Counted from the stretch's first letter, positions 40,562-52,463 are shown. The stretch: DNA of 64,000 nucleotides from Pantoea vagans (GCF_004792415.1 NZ_CP038853.1:496001-560000); one strand, 5' to 3'. Notes: generated by a model not told the origin, from the letters alone. A program made the numbers and translations.

Positions 40562-41611
40562 TTAACTTTCACCATCAGGGAAATTTTTACGCGTTTTTAC
40601 CTGCGCCATGCTCTCCAGAATACGGTGGTAGTTATCGAAACGGGACCGGTTGATTTTTCCCTGTTCGACCGCTTCACGAATCGCACAGCCGGGATCGCTG
40701 CCATGTTTGCAGTCACGGAATTTGCAATAGCCCAGGAAGGGGCGGAATTCGACAAAGCCACGCGTAACCTGTTCCGGCTCCAGATGCCACAAACCAAACT
40801 CACGCACGCCGGGAGAATCGATCACATCGCCGCCATGCGGGAAGTGATACAGGCGGGATGCGGTGGTGGTGTGCTGGCCCAGGCCTGAGCCATCTGATAC
40901 TTCGTTGGTCAGAATCGCGACCTGCTCATCTTTGTCGAAGCCGAGCAGGGCATTCAGCAGGCTCGACTTACCGACGCCAGACTGACCGGCAAAGATACTC
41001 ACGCGGTCGGTTAAGGCCGCTTCCAGATCGTCCAGACCGTTTTTCGCCCGGCTGGAGACCATCACCACGCGATAGCCAATATCGCGATAGATATCCATCT
41101 GCTGATCAACAAAGGCGCGCGCCTCGTCATCCAGCAGATCGGTTTTGTTCAGGACCAGTAAGGGTTCGATGTCCAGCGTTTCACTGGCCACCAGATAGCG
41201 ATCGATGATGTTCAGCGACAGTTCCGGCAGGATCGCAGAGACGATGATGATCTGATCGATATTCGCCGCCATCGGCTTCACGCCGTCGTAAAAATCGGGG
41301 CGGGTTAATACGCTGGTGCGTTCATGCACCGCTTCAACAATGCCTTTGCCGCCGCTGGTGGCCGGACGCCACAGCACCCGGTCGCCCGTAACCAGTGAAC
41401 GGATAGTACGGCGGATATTGCAGCGGTGGGCGACGCCTGCGCTATCCTCAACATCAGCATGCATGCCAAAACGGCTCACAACGACCCCATCTGCAGCTTC
41501 ACCAAACAGGTTGTCATCCGCTTCCGGACGCTCTCTGCGCTGGTTGAGACGGCGATCGTGGTTAGCGCTTACGCGACGTTGTTGGCCCTTCGACAGTTTA
41601 TTTTTACTCAC
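40562..41611 (-). CDS. rsgA: Ribosome small-subunit biogenesis GTPase RsgA
   Basis: 349 residues (E. coli 350). The circularly permuted GTPase helps mature 30S subunits. A basic N-terminus and OB fold precede the G motifs in the order G4 (NKTDLL, near 155), G1 (GQSGVGKSS, near 214) and G3 (DSPGVREFG, near 268), and a zinc motif [14 protein letters not shown] lies near 297. It is divergent from orn, as in E. coli, and is separated from psd by 171 bases that must hold the psd promoter. Confidence 0.96.
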   Translation of the reverse strand: MSKNKLSKGQQRRVSANHDRRLNQRRERPEADDNLFGEAADGVVVSRFGMHADVEDSAGVAHRCNIRRTIRSLVTGDRVLWRPATSGGKGIVEAVHERTSVLTRPDFYDGVKPMAANIDQIIIVSAILPELSLNIIDRYLVASETLDIEPLLVLNKTDLLDDEARAFVDQQMDIYRDIGYRVVMVSSRAKNGLDDLEAALTDRVSIFAGQSGVGKSSLLNALLGFDKDEQVAILTNEVSDGSGLGQHTTTASRLYHFPHGGDVIDSPGVREFGLWHLEPEQVTRGFVEFRPFLGYCKFRDCKHGSDPGCAIREAVEQGKINRSRFDNYHRILESMAQVKTRKNFPDGES

Positions 41612-41712
41612 TCACCCTCACAGCGTTAGCCAGATTTCGCCCGGCTGGGCAAAACGTCTATGATACACCTTATTCATCGTGAATGACGACTACAGCAACC
41701 GCAGGAAACAGC

Positions 41713-42261
41713 ATGGCTACTGGAAATGAACAGAATCTGATCTGGATTGATCTTGAGATGACCGGACTTGATCCGACGCACGATCGTATTATTGAAATTG
41801 CGACCCTGGTGACTGACGCCAACCTGAACATTCTGGCGGAAGGGCCGGTCATGGCCGTCCATCAGTCCGATGCGCAGCTGGCGCTGATGGATGAGTGGAA
41901 TGTCCGCACCCACACCAGCAGCGGCCTGGTTGCGCGGGTGAAGGAAAGCCAGATTGACGATCGCGCAGCCGAACTGGCGACTATTGAATTCCTGAAACAG
42001 TGGGTGCCGGCTAACACGTCGCCAATCTGTGGCAACAGTATCGGGCAGGATCGCCGCTTCCTGTTTAAGTACATGCCTGAGCTGGAAGCGTATTTCCACT
42101 ATCGCTATCTGGATGTCAGTACCCTGAAAGAGCTGGCTCGTCGCTGGAAACCGGAAATCCTGCCTGGCTTCAAAAAAGGCGGTACGCACCAGGCGCTGGA
42201 TGATATCCGCGAGTCGGTGGCGGAGCTGGCTTACTACCGCGAACACTTTTTGCAGCTTTAA
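41713..42261 (+). CDS. orn: Oligoribonuclease
   Basis: The 182-residue exonuclease degrades di- and short oligoribonucleotides, including pGpG, and is essential in E. coli. DEDDh motifs are visible: [11 protein letters not shown] near residue 10, [12 protein letters not shown] near 107 and [14 protein letters not shown] near 158-171. The ATG at 41713 has an AGGAAAC site and gives the family N-terminus; ten extra residues in the longer frame are rejected. Confidence 0.97.
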   Translation: MATGNEQNLIWIDLEMTGLDPTHDRIIEIATLVTDANLNILAEGPVMAVHQSDAQLALMDEWNVRTHTSSGLVARVKESQIDDRAAELATIEFLKQWVPANTSPICGNSIGQDRRFLFKYMPELEAYFHYRYLDVSTLKELARRWKPEILPGFKKGGTHQALDDIRESVAELAYYREHFLQL

Positions 42262-42345
42262 TCGACGACGGGTGCGCATGAAATCACCAGGTTGCTGATT
42301 TAATCAGCAAACGCGCGGAAAGCGAAAAATTTTGCTTTCAGACGC

Positions 42346-42373
42346 TTGCAGCAGCAACGATTTCTCGTATAAT
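42346..42373 (+). promoter_or_regulatory. Promoter of the tRNA-Gly operon
   Basis: TTGCAG (42346-42351), a 16-bp spacer and a perfect TATAAT (42368-42373), followed by a GC-rich discriminator GCGCACCCC, as in stringently controlled stable-RNA promoters. The start would be near 42380, 35 bases before the first tRNA. Confidence 0.8.
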
Positions 42374-42415
42374 GCGCACCCCGTACCGGTGAAGAATTTA
42401 GTATCGGTACAAGGC

Positions 42416-42491
<76 letters not shown>

Positions 42492-42519
42492 GATTTAAAA
42501 TGCAAGCAGTAACCTCTTT

Positions 42520-42595
<76 letters not shown>

Positions 42596-42620
42596 GTTTT
42601 ATAAAGCAGTACCCTTCTAT

Positions 42621-42696
<76 letters not shown>

Positions 42697-42718
42697 GATT
42701 TTACATCACCCCCTGTTT

Positions 42719-42741
42719 CAGTTCGTTATACGACTGTTTTT
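42719..42741 (+). terminator. Terminator of the tRNA-Gly operon
   Basis: CAGT-CG paired with CG-ACTG around a TTATA loop (one bulged T), followed by five T residues. The stem is short, but its place directly after the tRNA genes supports the call. Confidence 0.6.
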
Positions 42742-42771
42742 GGTCGCGTGATTTTAGTTGTCTCCTGAAGG

Positions 42772-43021
42772 TTATCCACAGCACCACCTCCCATCTTTCG
42801 TGCCTGTCAGGGCGATCTGTAAATGTGTTCTGAACAGACTTATCCACAGCTTTGTGATTTAACCGCAGCGGTAGTGTCATTATTAAATAAACACAACTTT
42901 TTCATAAGTTGTTGATATTTATGTTTATGAAGATATTTCAATTTGTTATTTCGCAGTGAAATCAGCGTTGTTGCAGTTGAATGACAACAGCTTTTTATTT
43001 TTATTCACAGCATGTGGAAAA
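42772..43021. other. datA: datA-like DnaA-box cluster with IHF site
   Basis: Between glyY and queG, where E. coli carries datA, four DnaA boxes lie in AT-rich DNA: TTATCCACA at 42772-42780 and 42840-42848, TTATTCACA at 43001-43009, and TTTTCCACA on the minus strand at 43013-43021. A perfect IHF match lies at 42905-42917. In E. coli, datA loaded with IHF promotes hydrolysis of DnaA-bound ATP and so restrains new rounds of replication. The function here follows from position and motifs. No gene is seen in this 350-base gap. Confidence 0.78.
42905..42917 (-). promoter_or_regulatory. IHF-binding site inside the datA-like region
   Basis: On the minus strand TATCAACAACTTA fits the IHF consensus WATCARNNNNTTR at every defined position. 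It lies between the second and third DnaA boxes; in E. coli datA an IHF site between DnaA boxes is needed for function. Confidence 0.65.
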
Positions 43022-43046
43022 CGATATCCAGCGGCTCGCTGTTCAA

Positions 43047-44186
43047 TCATGCATCACGCGGTAAACCCTTCTCAACTGCACGAACCAGCCGTTTCTGCTG
43101 GGCGGGCTGCACTTCAACTACCAGCTGCTCGCGTTTCTGCTGCTGTTGCATCACTGCCCACTGAATATGTTCATCCAGCAGTTCACTCTCACCGAGTCGT
43201 TGTTCCAGCACCTGAATAATCTGGGGCGACCAGGGTGCATTACCCAGCGCCACGGCAATATTGCGCAGCCAGCGCAAATGGCCAATACGGCGAATCGCTG
43301 AGCCTTCCGTGATGCGTAAAAATTTCGCTTCATCCCACTGAAACAGATCGAGCAGCTCCGATGCATGTAACGCCGCGCGCGGTGAAAAGTCGCTTTCGTC
43401 ACTGAGTTGCCCATAGCGATTCCACGGACAGATCAGCTGGCAGTCATCGCAGCCATAAATCCGGTTGCCCATCAGCGGGCGAAATTCTTCCGGGATTGCC
43501 CCTTCCAGCTCAATGGTGAGATAGGAGATACAGCGCCGGGCATCGACGACGTAAGGCTCAACGATAGCGCTGGTAGGGCAGATGGTCATGCAGGCAACGC
43601 AGCGGCCACACTGCTCCTGCTGCGGGGAGTCGACCGGCAGCGGAATGTCGATCAGCAGCTCGCCGAGGAAAAACCACGAGCCGGCTTCCCGATTCAGTAT
43701 CAGCGAATGTTTGCCGGTCCAGCCGAGTCCGGCTTTGGCCGCCAGCGGGCGCTCAAGCAGCGGTGCCGAATCCACAAACGGCCGGAAATTCAGCTCGCCA
43801 CAGTGCTGCTGGATCATTTCTCCGAGCTTTTTCAGTCGATTGCGCAATACTTTGTGGTAATCACGTCCGAGTGCATAACGGCTGACATAGCCCAGTCGGG
43901 GATTTTTCAGCGTGCTGGCAAAGGCAGCTTTGGCCGGAAGGTAGTTCATACGAACGCTGATGACGCGCAGCGTGCCGGGCAGCAACTCATGAGGACGCGC
44001 CCGCATCATGCCGTGTCGCGCCATCCATGCCATCTCACCATGATACTGCTTATCCAGCCATTCCTGCAGGCGCGGCTCTTCTGCACTGAGATCGGTATCG
44101 GTGATGCCGACCTGCTGAAAGCCGAGGTCTAATCCCCACTGTTTAATCTGTTGTGCGAGTTCATGAAGATCGAGAGGGTATGACAT
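43047..44186 (-). CDS. queG: Epoxyqueuosine reductase
   Basis: 379 residues, as in E. coli. The cobalamin and [4Fe-4S] enzyme does the last step of queuosine formation in tRNA. Two ferredoxin-like cysteine sets are present: CGRCVACMTICP (near residue 192) and CDDCQLICPWN (near 249). Its ATG shares two bases with the ATG of divergent nnr (CATG at 44184-44187), and there is no good Shine-Dalgarno site before it, so expression may be low. Confidence 0.96.
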   Translation of the reverse strand: MSYPLDLHELAQQIKQWGLDLGFQQVGITDTDLSAEEPRLQEWLDKQYHGEMAWMARHGMMRARPHELLPGTLRVISVRMNYLPAKAAFASTLKNPRLGYVSRYALGRDYHKVLRNRLKKLGEMIQQHCGELNFRPFVDSAPLLERPLAAKAGLGWTGKHSLILNREAGSWFFLGELLIDIPLPVDSPQQEQCGRCVACMTICPTSAIVEPYVVDARRCISYLTIELEGAIPEEFRPLMGNRIYGCDDCQLICPWNRYGQLSDESDFSPRAALHASELLDLFQWDEAKFLRITEGSAIRRIGHLRWLRNIAVALGNAPWSPQIIQVLEQRLGESELLDEHIQWAVMQQQQKREQLVVEVQPAQQKRLVRAVEKGLPRDA

Positions 44187-45705
44187 GAGTGACCAGGATT
44201 CGAAGAAAAACAGCCGCAGTTTACCATATTCTGTCTGGCCTGCGCAGGCTGTGGCGCAGCTTGAACAAGAGGGAGCCGATGTGCTCGGGATTACTCTGTA
44301 TGAGCTGATGCAGCGTGCCGGGCAGGCCGCTTACGAGCATCTGACAGCCCACTGGCCCGAAGCCAGCCACTGGCTAATCCTGTGCGGTCACGGCAATAAC
44401 GGCGGTGATGGCTATGTGCTGGCACGACTGGGCCAGGCGGCGGGAAAAACCATAACGGTGCTGGCATGCGAAAGTGAAAAAGCGCTGCCGGAAGAGGCGC
44501 AGCGCGCGCGGGACGCATGGCTGGACGCGGGCGGTGAAATCCATGCGGCCGATGCGGCCTGGCCAGAGCAGATTGATGTGATTGTCGATGCCCTGCTGGG
44601 AACCGGCAGCAATCGCGCGCCCGAAGAGCCCTATGCCACGCTGATCCAGCGGGCAAACGCCGATGCAGCACCGACAGTCGCCATTGATATGCCCTCCGGC
44701 TTATCCGCGCGCAACGGCACCGCGCCCGGCGAGGTGATTAATGCCAGTCACACGCTGAGTATGGTCGCCCTGAAACCGGGCCAGATCACCGGCAAGGCGC
44801 GAGACTACATCGGAAAGCTCTGGTATGCCGATCTTGGTCTGGCTGCTTTTCTGGCTGGAGAAGAGGCGCCTATCGCCCGTTATGATGCCAGCACATTAAC
44901 CCGCTGGCTTAAGCCACGCAGACCGACCTCGCACAAGGGCAGTCATGGCCGGCTGCTGATTGTGGGAGGCGATGCAGGTACCGCTGGCGCAGTACGCATG
45001 ACGGCAGAAGCCGCGTTACGCACCGGCAGTGGATTGGTGCGAGTACTTACTCACAAAGATAATATTATTCCGATTCTGACCGCACGGCCTGAAATTATGG
45101 TCGATGAGCTGACGGATGAACGCCTGACGGAGGCGCTGGAGTGGGCTGATGTCATTGCGATTGGACCCGGTCTGGGTCAGCGTGAGTGGGGAAAGCAGGC
45201 ACTGAAGCGGGTAGCAGGCAGTGAAAAGCCGATGCTTTGGGACGCGGATGCGCTTAACCTGCTGGCAATCAGTGCTGAGAAACGTCAGAATCGCATTATT
45301 ACGCCGCATCCCGGCGAAGCGGCGCGTTTGCTGAATATCGAGACCAGTGAAATTGAGAGTGACCGCTTACATGCAGCGCAGACATTGGCGCAGCGTTATG
45401 GTGGCGTAGTGGTACTGAAAGGTGCCGGCACGCTGATTGCCAGCGAGCAGGGCGAAATGGCCGTTGCGGATGTGGGCAATGCCGGTATGGCTTCCGGCGG
45501 TATGGGCGATCTCCTGAGTGGAATTATCGCCTCGCTGGTGGGTCAGAAACTGACGCTGTTCGATGCGGCCTGCGCGGGTTGCGTTGCACATGGTGCAGCG
45601 GCCGATGCGGTTGCGGCAGAACGCGGTACTCGCGGTATGTTGGCCACTGATTTACTGGATCTGCTGTGGCAGTTTGTTAATCCTGAGATGAATAAAGAAG
45701 CATGA
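44185..45705 (+). CDS. nnr: Bifunctional NAD(P)HX epimerase and dehydratase
   Basis: The 506-residue protein repairs hydrated NADH and NADPH. The N-terminal YjeF epimerase domain (about 15-215) has [15 protein letters not shown]; the C-terminal ADP-dependent dehydratase domain (about 230-500) has [27 protein letters not shown] and [15 protein letters not shown]. The ATG at 44185 follows GAGAGGG by six bases and overlaps the queG start. The stop codon overlaps tsaE (ATGA), starting a chain of overlapping genes. Confidence 0.96.
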   Translation: MSDQDSKKNSRSLPYSVWPAQAVAQLEQEGADVLGITLYELMQRAGQAAYEHLTAHWPEASHWLILCGHGNNGGDGYVLARLGQAAGKTITVLACESEKALPEEAQRARDAWLDAGGEIHAADAAWPEQIDVIVDALLGTGSNRAPEEPYATLIQRANADAAPTVAIDMPSGLSARNGTAPGEVINASHTLSMVALKPGQITGKARDYIGKLWYADLGLAAFLAGEEAPIARYDASTLTRWLKPRRPTSHKGSHGRLLIVGGDAGTAGAVRMTAEAALRTGSGLVRVLTHKDNIIPILTARPEIMVDELTDERLTEALEWADVIAIGPGLGQREWGKQALKRVAGSEKPMLWDADALNLLAISAEKRQNRIITPHPGEAARLLNIETSEIESDRLHAAQTLAQRYGGVVVLKGAGTLIASEQGEMAVADVGNAGMASGGMGDLLSGIIASLVGQKLTLFDAACAGCVAHGAAADAVAAERGTRGMLATDLLDLLWQFVNPEMNKEA

Positions 45706-46178
45706 AGACCTGTGTTATCTCTTTGCCCGATGAGGCGGCTACGCTCAGTTTGGGCGCTCAGCTGGCGCGCGCCTGTGGCAGCGCGGCAGTGATTTATCTC
45801 TATGGCGATCTGGGGGCGGGTAAAACCACCTTCAGCCGCGGCTTTCTGCAGGCGCTGGGCCATCAGGGCAATGTCAAAAGTCCTACTTACACCCTCGTTG
45901 AACCTTACTCGCTGGATGACCGTACGCTCTATCACTTCGACCTCTATCGCCTTGCGGATCCCGAAGAGCTTGAGTTTATGGGCATCCGCGACTACTTCAG
46001 CGGTGAAGCCATCTGTCTGGTGGAATGGCCGCAGCAGGGTGCCGGTTTTCTGCCGCAGCCCGATCTTACCTTAACGCTGCGTTATGTGGGTGAGGCGCGT
46101 GAAGCGGAACTGACGGCACAATCCGCGTCTGGCCAGCAATGGCTTGAACGCGTTGGTCAGGGCAGGGATCAGGCATGA
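45702..46178 (+). CDS. tsaE: tRNA threonylcarbamoyladenosine biosynthesis ATPase TsaE
   Basis: The 158-residue P-loop protein works with TsaB, TsaC and TsaD to make t6A37 in tRNAs. Walker [15 protein letters not shown] lies near residue 34 and the conserved [10 protein letters not shown] and [13 protein letters not shown] segments follow. It overlaps nnr by four bases upstream and amiB by four bases downstream, so the three are translationally coupled. Confidence 0.96.
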   Translation: MKTCVISLPDEAATLSLGAQLARACGSAAVIYLYGDLGAGKTTFSRGFLQALGHQGNVKSPTYTLVEPYSLDDRTLYHFDLYRLADPEELEFMGIRDYFSGEAICLVEWPQQGAGFLPQPDLTLTLRYVGEAREAELTAQSASGQQWLERVGQGRDQA

Positions 46179-47845
46179 TGTCACGGATGAAAATAGCACT
46201 GGTATCACTGATGCTGCTGGTCTATACGCCCCTGTTTGCCGCCACGCTGTCTGATATCAAAGTGGCCAATGGCGATAGTCAGGCTACCGTTACGCTGAAT
46301 TTTGCCGGACAGCCGGTCTATGCCTTCTTCTCTCTGCACAACCCGAATCGTGTGGTGCTGGATGTGCGCCAGAGCGGCGTAGTTCAGGGACTGCCGCTGA
46401 ATTTCAGTGGCGAAAACATCGTAAAGCGAATTCGTACCAGCACCCCAAAAGACAAACAGAGCGTGCGGCTGGTGTTTGAACTGACGCAGGCGGGTAAAAC
46501 CCGGGCAGTCACCCAGCGCAACGGCAACAGCTACAGCGTGGTCTTCACGATTACCGGCAAGCCGCCCGCTGTCACGCGCAGTGTGCCTGCGCCCGTCACA
46601 GCACCGACGCGCGTACCTGTGCAGAGTGCCGCAGCGGCTAACCCGTTCAATTCGAATCCGGTGACGTCCGTGACCAGCACCGCGAGTTCCGTACGTCCCG
46701 GCACTGCCGTCAGCCAGAATGACACTGTGATTGTGGCAATCGATGCCGGACATGGCGGTCAGGATCCCGGCGCTATCGGGCAGCGCGGACTGAAAGAGAA
46801 AAACGTCACTATCGCCATTGCCCGCAAACTGCGGGTGTTGCTCAATAACGATCCGATGTTCAAAGGCGTCCTGACGCGCGATGGCGACTATTTTATCTCG
46901 GTCATGGGACGTTCCGACGTGGCGCGTAAAGCCAATGCTAACGTGCTGGTCTCTATTCACGCTGACGCCGCGCCAAGCCATGCGGCGACCGGCGCCTCGG
47001 TCTGGGTCCTGTCCAACCGTCGCGCCAACAACGAGATGGCAAACTGGCTGGAGCAGAAAGAGAAACAGTCTGAGCTGCTGGGCGGCGCGGGTGATCTGCT
47101 GGCTAACAGTCAGGCCGATCCCTACCTCAGCCAGGCAGTACTGGATTTGCAGTTCGGCCACTCGCAGCGTGTTGGTTATGACATCGCGCAGAAAGTCTTG
47201 CAGCAGATGCGCAGCGTCACCTCGCTGCACAAACGTCTGCCTGAGCATGCCAGCCTGGGCGTGCTGCGTTCGCCCGATATTCCTTCTTTGCTGGTGGAAA
47301 CCGGCTTTATCAGTAATTCCTCGGAGGAGCGACTGCTAGGCAGTAGCGCACACCAGGATAAGATTGCGCAGTCGATCTACAAAGGTCTGCGCACTTATTT
47401 CCTGGCGCACCCGCTACAATCCATCCCAAAGGAGGAAAACCGGCCGCTGGGCTCGTCGCCAGCGGTTAGCGTCGCCAGCAACCCGGCGACCGGAGTGACG
47501 CAATATACCGGCGCAACGCAGCGCCATACGGTAACGCGCGGTGAGACACTTTCCGGGATTGCCGCGAAGTATGGCGTCAGCATGGACACCCTGCGTGAGA
47601 TGAATACCCTGAAGCGGGATGTGGTGTGGGTCGGACAGCGGCTGAAAGTGCCGGCTAGTGCAGTCGCCAGTCGCACCGCGCCCGCTAAGTCACGCGGCGT
47701 TGTGCGCCACAAAGTTGTGGTGGGTGATTCATTAACCGGCATTGCCGCACACTACGGCGTCAGTCCGAAAGCGATAATGCAGACTAATAATCTGAAGTCG
47801 ACCAACGTCATGTTGGGGCAGAACCTGAAAATTCCTGCATCCTGA
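46175..47845 (+). CDS. amiB: N-acetylmuramoyl-L-alanine amidase AmiB
   Basis: The 556-residue periplasmic amidase splits septal peptidoglycan for daughter-cell separation. A signal peptide (about 1-28, cleavage after LFA) leads to an AMIN domain (about 30-130), a Pro/Thr/Ser linker, the zinc amidase_3 domain (about 185-405, with [14 protein letters not shown] and LVSIHADA) and two C-terminal LysM domains (about 448-493 and 511-556). E. coli AmiB (445 residues) has one LysM, so this form has extra wall-binding capacity. EnvC/NlpD-type activators are not nearby. Confidence 0.95.
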   Translation: MMSRMKIALVSLMLLVYTPLFAATLSDIKVANGDSQATVTLNFAGQPVYAFFSLHNPNRVVLDVRQSGVVQGLPLNFSGENIVKRIRTSTPKDKQSVRLVFELTQAGKTRAVTQRNGNSYSVVFTITGKPPAVTRSVPAPVTAPTRVPVQSAAAANPFNSNPVTSVTSTASSVRPGTAVSQNDTVIVAIDAGHGGQDPGAIGQRGLKEKNVTIAIARKLRVLLNNDPMFKGVLTRDGDYFISVMGRSDVARKANANVLVSIHADAAPSHAATGASVWVLSNRRANNEMANWLEQKEKQSELLGGAGDLLANSQADPYLSQAVLDLQFGHSQRVGYDIAQKVLQQMRSVTSLHKRLPEHASLGVLRSPDIPSLLVETGFISNSSEERLLGSSAHQDKIAQSIYKGLRTYFLAHPLQSIPKEENRPLGSSPAVSVASNPATGVTQYTGATQRHTVTRGETLSGIAAKYGVSMDTLREMNTLKRDVVWVGQRLKVPASAVASRTAPAKSRGVVRHKVVVGDSLTGIAAHYGVSPKAIMQTNNLKSTNVMLGQNLKIPAS

Positions 47846-47891
47846 TTGTTTGCCCGGCCACTGCACCGGGCTGCCAGCTAAAAGGAAAATC

Positions 47892-49751
47892 ATGCCGATT
47901 CAAATTTTACCACCCCAGCTGGCTAACCAGATTGCGGCGGGTGAAGTGGTTGAGCGTCCTGCCTCCGTGGTTAAAGAGCTGGTGGAGAATAGCCTGGATG
48001 CCGGCGCGACGCGCATTGACGTTGATATTGAAAAGGGCGGCGCAAAGCTGATTCGTATTCGTGACAACGGCTGCGGCATCGTGAAAAGCGAGCTGTCGAT
48101 GGCACTCGCCCGACACGCCACCAGTAAAATAGCCTCACTGGATGACCTGGAAGCGATCATGAGCCTGGGTTTTCGCGGTGAAGCGTTGGCCAGTATCAGT
48201 TCTGTCTCCCGCCTGACACTCACCTCACGCACCGCCGATCAAACTGAAGCCTGGCAGGCCTATGCAGAAGGGCGTGATATGGCGGTAACGGTTAAACCGG
48301 CGGCGCATCCCTGCGGTACCACGCTGGAAGTACTGGACCTGTTTTATAACACGCCGGCACGCCGCAAATTTATGCGCACCGAGAAAACGGAGTTCGGTCA
48401 TATCGACGAGGTCATTCGCCGTATTGCCCTGGCACGTTTTGACGTGGCACTGTCGCTGAGCCACAACGGTAAAATGATGCGTCAGTATCGGGCCGTCAGC
48501 GAGGAGAGCCAGCGCGAACGGCGACTGGCTTCTATCTGCGGCACCACGTTTATGCAGCATGCGCTGCGCATCGACTGGCAGCATGACGACCTCTCGCTGC
48601 GCGGCTGGGTTGCCGACCCTGCCGGTTCGCGCCAGGTCACCGATCTGCAGTATTGCTATGTGAATGGCCGGATGATGCGCGATAAGCTGATTAACCACGC
48701 TATCCGCCAGGCGTTCCAGACCCAGCTTCAGGATGACCAGCAGCCCGCTTATGTGCTCTATCTGGAGATTGACCCGCATCAGGTTGATGTCAACGTCCAT
48801 CCGGCCAAGCACGAAGTACGGTTTCATCAGTCACGCCTGGTGCATGATTTTATCTATCAGGGTGTGGTCAGCGCATTGCAGGCGATGGCGGCACCGACCT
48901 TACCTGCACTCCAGGCAGAAGAGCCCGCACCGCGCTGGCAGCCGGAAAACCGTCAGGCAGCAGGCGGTAATCATTTTGCGCAGCCTGCGGCGTCCGCCGG
49001 CGAGAAGAAGCCTTCAGCATCGGGGCGTGAAGCACAGCCTGCACCGGCCTGGCAGAACAAAGAGAATGTGTATCGTCAGCGTGAAGGGGCGGTTTATCAG
49101 CAGTTACTGAAAACCCCTGTCAGCACGTCATCACCACCAAAAGCCCGCGAGCCGATAGCGCGTCAGGCCGAAAGACCTTCGCCACTGGCCGCGCATGCTC
49201 AAAGTTTTGGCCGTGTACTGACCGTGTTGCACAATCATTTTGCACTGCTGGAGCAGGATCAGACATTAATGCTGATGGCGTTGCCGGTGGCGGCGCGCTG
49301 GCTGAAACAGGCGCAGCTTGAACCAGGCGAAGAGGGACTTAAACCGCAGCCATTGCTGATCCCGGTGCGCCTGAAAATCGCCCAGGAAGAACGACAGGCG
49401 GCAAAAGAAAATAGCAGCCTGCTCAATCAGATGGGTATTGAACTTCAGCCCGAAGGAGACCACGTGACGTTGCGCGCGGTGCCTTTACCATTACGAACAC
49501 AAAATTTACAAATCTTGATTCCTGAGCTGTTAGGCTATCTCGCCCGGCAGCAGGAGAACTCTGCGACGCAACTGGCCCAGTGGCTGGCGCGGCGTCAGGA
49601 AACAGAGTCCTCTGACTGGAATCACTCACAGGCGATCAACCTGCTGGCAGAGCTTGAACGGCTTTGCCCTCAGCTGCTGAAATCGCCGCCTTCAGGCTTA
49701 TTACAGCCCATAGAGATTGAGAGCGCGGTCAACGCGTTGAAGCATGAGTGA
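47892..49751 (+). CDS. mutL: DNA mismatch repair protein MutL
   Basis: 619 residues (E. coli 615). MutL couples MutS mismatch recognition to MutH nicking and UvrD. The N-terminal GHKL ATPase has [18 protein letters not shown] and [13 protein letters not shown]; a linker rich in Ala, Pro and Gln spans about 335-435; the C-terminal dimerisation domain lacks the DQHA endonuclease motif, as expected where MutH exists. The ATG at 47892 follows AAAGGAAAATC; a longer frame upstream is rejected. It overlaps miaA by eight bases. Confidence 0.97.
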   Translation: MPIQILPPQLANQIAAGEVVERPASVVKELVENSLDAGATRIDVDIEKGGAKLIRIRDNGCGIVKSELSMALARHATSKIASLDDLEAIMSLGFRGEALASISSVSRLTLTSRTADQTEAWQAYAEGRDMAVTVKPAAHPCGTTLEVLDLFYNTPARRKFMRTEKTEFGHIDEVIRRIALARFDVALSLSHNGKMMRQYRAVSEESQRERRLASICGTTFMQHALRIDWQHDDLSLRGWVADPAGSRQVTDLQYCYVNGRMMRDKLINHAIRQAFQTQLQDDQQPAYVLYLEIDPHQVDVNVHPAKHEVRFHQSRLVHDFIYQGVVSALQAMAAPTLPALQAEEPAPRWQPENRQAAGGNHFAQPAASAGEKKPSASGREAQPAPAWQNKENVYRQREGAVYQQLLKTPVSTSSPPKAREPIARQAERPSPLAAHAQSFGRVLTVLHNHFALLEQDQTLMLMALPVAARWLKQAQLEPGEEGLKPQPLLIPVRLKIAQEERQAAKENSSLLNQMGIELQPEGDHVTLRAVPLPLRTQNLQILIPELLGYLARQQENSATQLAQWLARRQETESSDWNHSQAINLLAELERLCPQLLKSPPSGLLQPIEIESAVNALKHE

Positions 49752-50694
49752 ACTAAACCAGGCTGGCCGGCCAAAGGCTATTTTTTTGATGGGACCCACG
49801 GCGTCTGGCAAAACGGCTTTAGCAATTGAATTGCGTAAGCAGTTACCAGTGGAACTAATCAGCGTAGATTCTGCCTTAATCTATCGTCAGATGGATATTG
49901 GCACGGCGAAACCGTCGGCTGAGGAGTTAGCAGTGGCGCCCCATCGTCTGCTCGACATCCGCGACCCCGCAGAAGCTTATTCGGCAGCGGAGTTCCGGCG
50001 GGATGCTTTAGCAGAAATGGCGGATATCGTTGAAGCCGGACGAATACCGTTGCTTGTTGGTGGAACCATGCTCTACTTCAAGGCGTTACTTGAAGGATTG
50101 TCGCCGTTGCCCTCGGCCGATCCCGACGTTCGTCAGCGGATAGAGCAAACGGCGCGTGAAAAAGGCTGGGAAGCTTTACACCGCCAGCTGTGTGAAATCG
50201 ACCCGGTTGCCGGCAGTCGTATTCATCCGAATGATCCGCAGAGACTTTCGCGAGCACTGGAAGTTTTTTTTATTTCGGGTAAAACTTTAACGGAACTGAC
50301 AAAAACATCCGGTGAAGCGTTACCCTACGACGTGCAACAGTTTGCCATCGCCCCCGCGAGCCGCGAATTGCTGCACCAGCGCATCGCGTTGCGTTTTGAG
50401 CAGATGTTGGCGTCAGGATTTGAAGCGGAGTCTCGGGCCCTGTTTGCACGAGGTGATTTGCATACGGACATGCCTTCCATTCGTTGTGTTGGTTATCGTC
50501 AGATGTGGTCTTATTTGTCGGGCGAAATCGATTACAGCGAGATGGTTTATCGGGGAATTTGCGCAACCCGGCAGCTTGCTAAGCGACAGATGACCTGGTT
50601 ACGCGGTTGGGAAAATGTTCACTGGCTTGACAGTGACGAGCCCCGGCTGGCGCGTGATACAGTGTTACAGGTTCTTAGTGCGAAGCATGGGTGA
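49744..50694 (+). CDS. miaA: tRNA dimethylallyltransferase
   Basis: 316 residues, as in E. coli. It adds the isopentenyl group to A37 of tRNAs reading UNN codons. The P-loop [11 protein letters not shown] is near residue 17, with the conserved [17 protein letters not shown] and the C-terminal [13 protein letters not shown]. It overlaps mutL by eight bases. E. coli hfq promoters lie inside miaA; the same is likely here but I have not assigned them. Confidence 0.97.
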   Translation: MSELNQAGRPKAIFLMGPTASGKTALAIELRKQLPVELISVDSALIYRQMDIGTAKPSAEELAVAPHRLLDIRDPAEAYSAAEFRRDALAEMADIVEAGRIPLLVGGTMLYFKALLEGLSPLPSADPDVRQRIEQTAREKGWEALHRQLCEIDPVAGSRIHPNDPQRLSRALEVFFISGKTLTELTKTSGEALPYDVQQFAIAPASRELLHQRIALRFEQMLASGFEAESRALFARGDLHTDMPSIRCVGYRQMWSYLSGEIDYSEMVYRGICATRQLAKRQMTWLRGWENVHWLDSDEPRLARDTVLQVLSAKHG

Positions 50695-50786
50695 TTGTGT
50701 ACAATTGATGGGTTATCGTGCGCAAATTTTTACGCAGTTTTTTTCAGAACCATAGGTTCTACTAGCAACAAACAACAAGCATATAA

Positions 50787-51110
<324 letters not shown>

Positions 51111-51125
51111 CGCGTCGCCGTACAG

Positions 51126-51168
51126 CCAGGAACGGAGAACAGCGGTTTTCCGTCCTGGTCTTTTATTT
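51126..51168 (+). terminator. Terminator between hfq and hflX
   Basis: A stem CCAGGAACGGA/TCCGTCCTGG with one bulged base and an inner loop, followed by TCTTTTATTT. It would end many hfq transcripts while letting some read into hflX. Confidence 0.7.
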
Positions 51169-51182
51169 AGCGAGGTTATAGC

Positions 51183-52463
51183 TTGTTTGACCGTTATGAT
51201 GCCGGTGAGCAGGCCGTACTGGTACACATCTGGTTCTCCCAAGACAAAGAAGTAGAAGATTTACAGGAGTTTGAAACCCTGGTCTCTTCTGCTGGCGTTG
51301 AGGCGCTGCAAGTGGTTACTGGCAGCCGTAAAGCGCCACACCCCAAGTATTTTGTCGGTGAAGGAAAAGCCGTTGAAATTGCCGATGCGGTAAAAACAAC
51401 TGGAGCATCGGTCGTATTATTCGATCATGCCCTTACGCCCGCTCAGGAAAGAAACCTCGAGCGCCTGTGCGAATGCCGTGTCATTGATCGCACTGGTCTT
51501 ATTCTGGATATTTTTGCCCAACGCGCGCGTACCCACGAAGGTAAATTGCAGGTTGAGCTGGCGCAGCTGCGTCATCTTGCGACACGTCTGGTACGTGGCT
51601 GGACGCACCTTGAACGTCAGAAAGGCGGGATCGGCTTGCGTGGCCCGGGTGAAACACAGTTAGAAACCGACCGCCGTCTTCTGCGCGGACGTATCAGTCA
51701 GATCCTGTCTCGTCTTGAGCGGGTTGAAAAACAGCGTGAGCAGGGACGACAGTCTCGTGCTAAAGCGGATGTGCCAACTGTTTCGCTGGTGGGTTATACC
51801 AACGCCGGCAAGTCGACCCTCTTTAACGCCATGACCTCTGCCAACGTCTTTGCCGCAGACCAGCTGTTTGCGACACTTGACCCCACACTGCGTCGTCTGA
51901 ATGTTGCCGATGTCGGAGACGTGGTTCTGGCGGACACGGTCGGCTTTATTCGCCATCTTCCTCACGATCTGGTTGCCGCATTTAAAGCCACGCTGCAGGA
52001 GACACGTCAGGCGACGCTGTTACTGCACGTGATTGATGGTGCCGATCTTCGCGTTACGGAAAATATCGCCGCCGTCGATGCCGTACTGGAAGAGATTGAA
52101 GCGGACGAAATTCCGACCTTACTGGTCATGAATAAAATCGATATGCTCGACGGATTCGAACCGCGTATCGATCGCAACGAAGAGAACCTGCCCATCCGCG
52201 TCTGGCTTTCCGCCCAGACCGGTGCAGGCATTCCGTTGCTGTGGCAGGCTCTGTCCGAGCGCCTGTCAGGGGAAATTGCCCAGCACGCGTTACGTCTGCC
52301 ACCGGAGGCGGGGCGGCTTCGCAGCCGTTTCTATCAGTTGCAGGCGATTGAGAAAGAGTGGAATGAAGAGGACGGCAGTGTAGGATTGCAGATACGTATG
52401 CCCATCATTGAGTGGATGCGTTTATGTAAACAGGAACCGTCGCTGACCAGTTACATTGTTTGA
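51183..52463 (+). CDS. hflX: Ribosome-splitting GTPase HflX
   Basis: 426 residues, as in E. coli. HflX rescues stalled ribosomes by splitting 70S particles, notably in heat shock. The N-terminal HflX domain with its helical linker ([17 protein letters not shown] near 160-176) is followed by the GTPase motifs GYTNAGKST (near 205), [10 protein letters not shown] (near 248) and NKIDML (near 318). The start is TTG at 51183 after a GCGAGG site; no ATG or GTG fits the conserved N-terminus [15 protein letters not shown]. Confidence 0.96.
   Translation: MFDRYDAGEQAVLVHIWFSQDKEVEDLQEFETLVSSAGVEALQVVTGSRKAPHPKYFVGEGKAVEIADAVKTTGASVVLFDHALTPAQERNLERLCECRVIDRTGLILDIFAQRARTHEGKLQVELAQLRHLATRLVRGWTHLERQKGGIGLRGPGETQLETDRRLLRGRISQILSRLERVEKQREQGRQSRAKADVPTVSLVGYTNAGKSTLFNAMTSANVFAADQLFATLDPTLRRLNVADVGDVVLADTVGFIRHLPHDLVAAFKATLQETRQATLLLHVIDGADLRVTENIAAVDAVLEEIEADEIPTLLVMNKIDMLDGFEPRIDRNEENLPIRVWLSAQTGAGIPLLWQALSERLSGEIAQHALRLPPEAGRLRSRFYQLQAIEKEWNEEDGSVGLQIRMPIIEWMRLCKQEPSLTSYIV

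Noticed and set aside
42772..43021. DnaA boxes as a replication origin (oriC)
   Set aside because: No mnmG, mioC or dnaA nearby, no GATC cluster or 13-mer unwinding repeats; position between glyVXY and queG points to datA.
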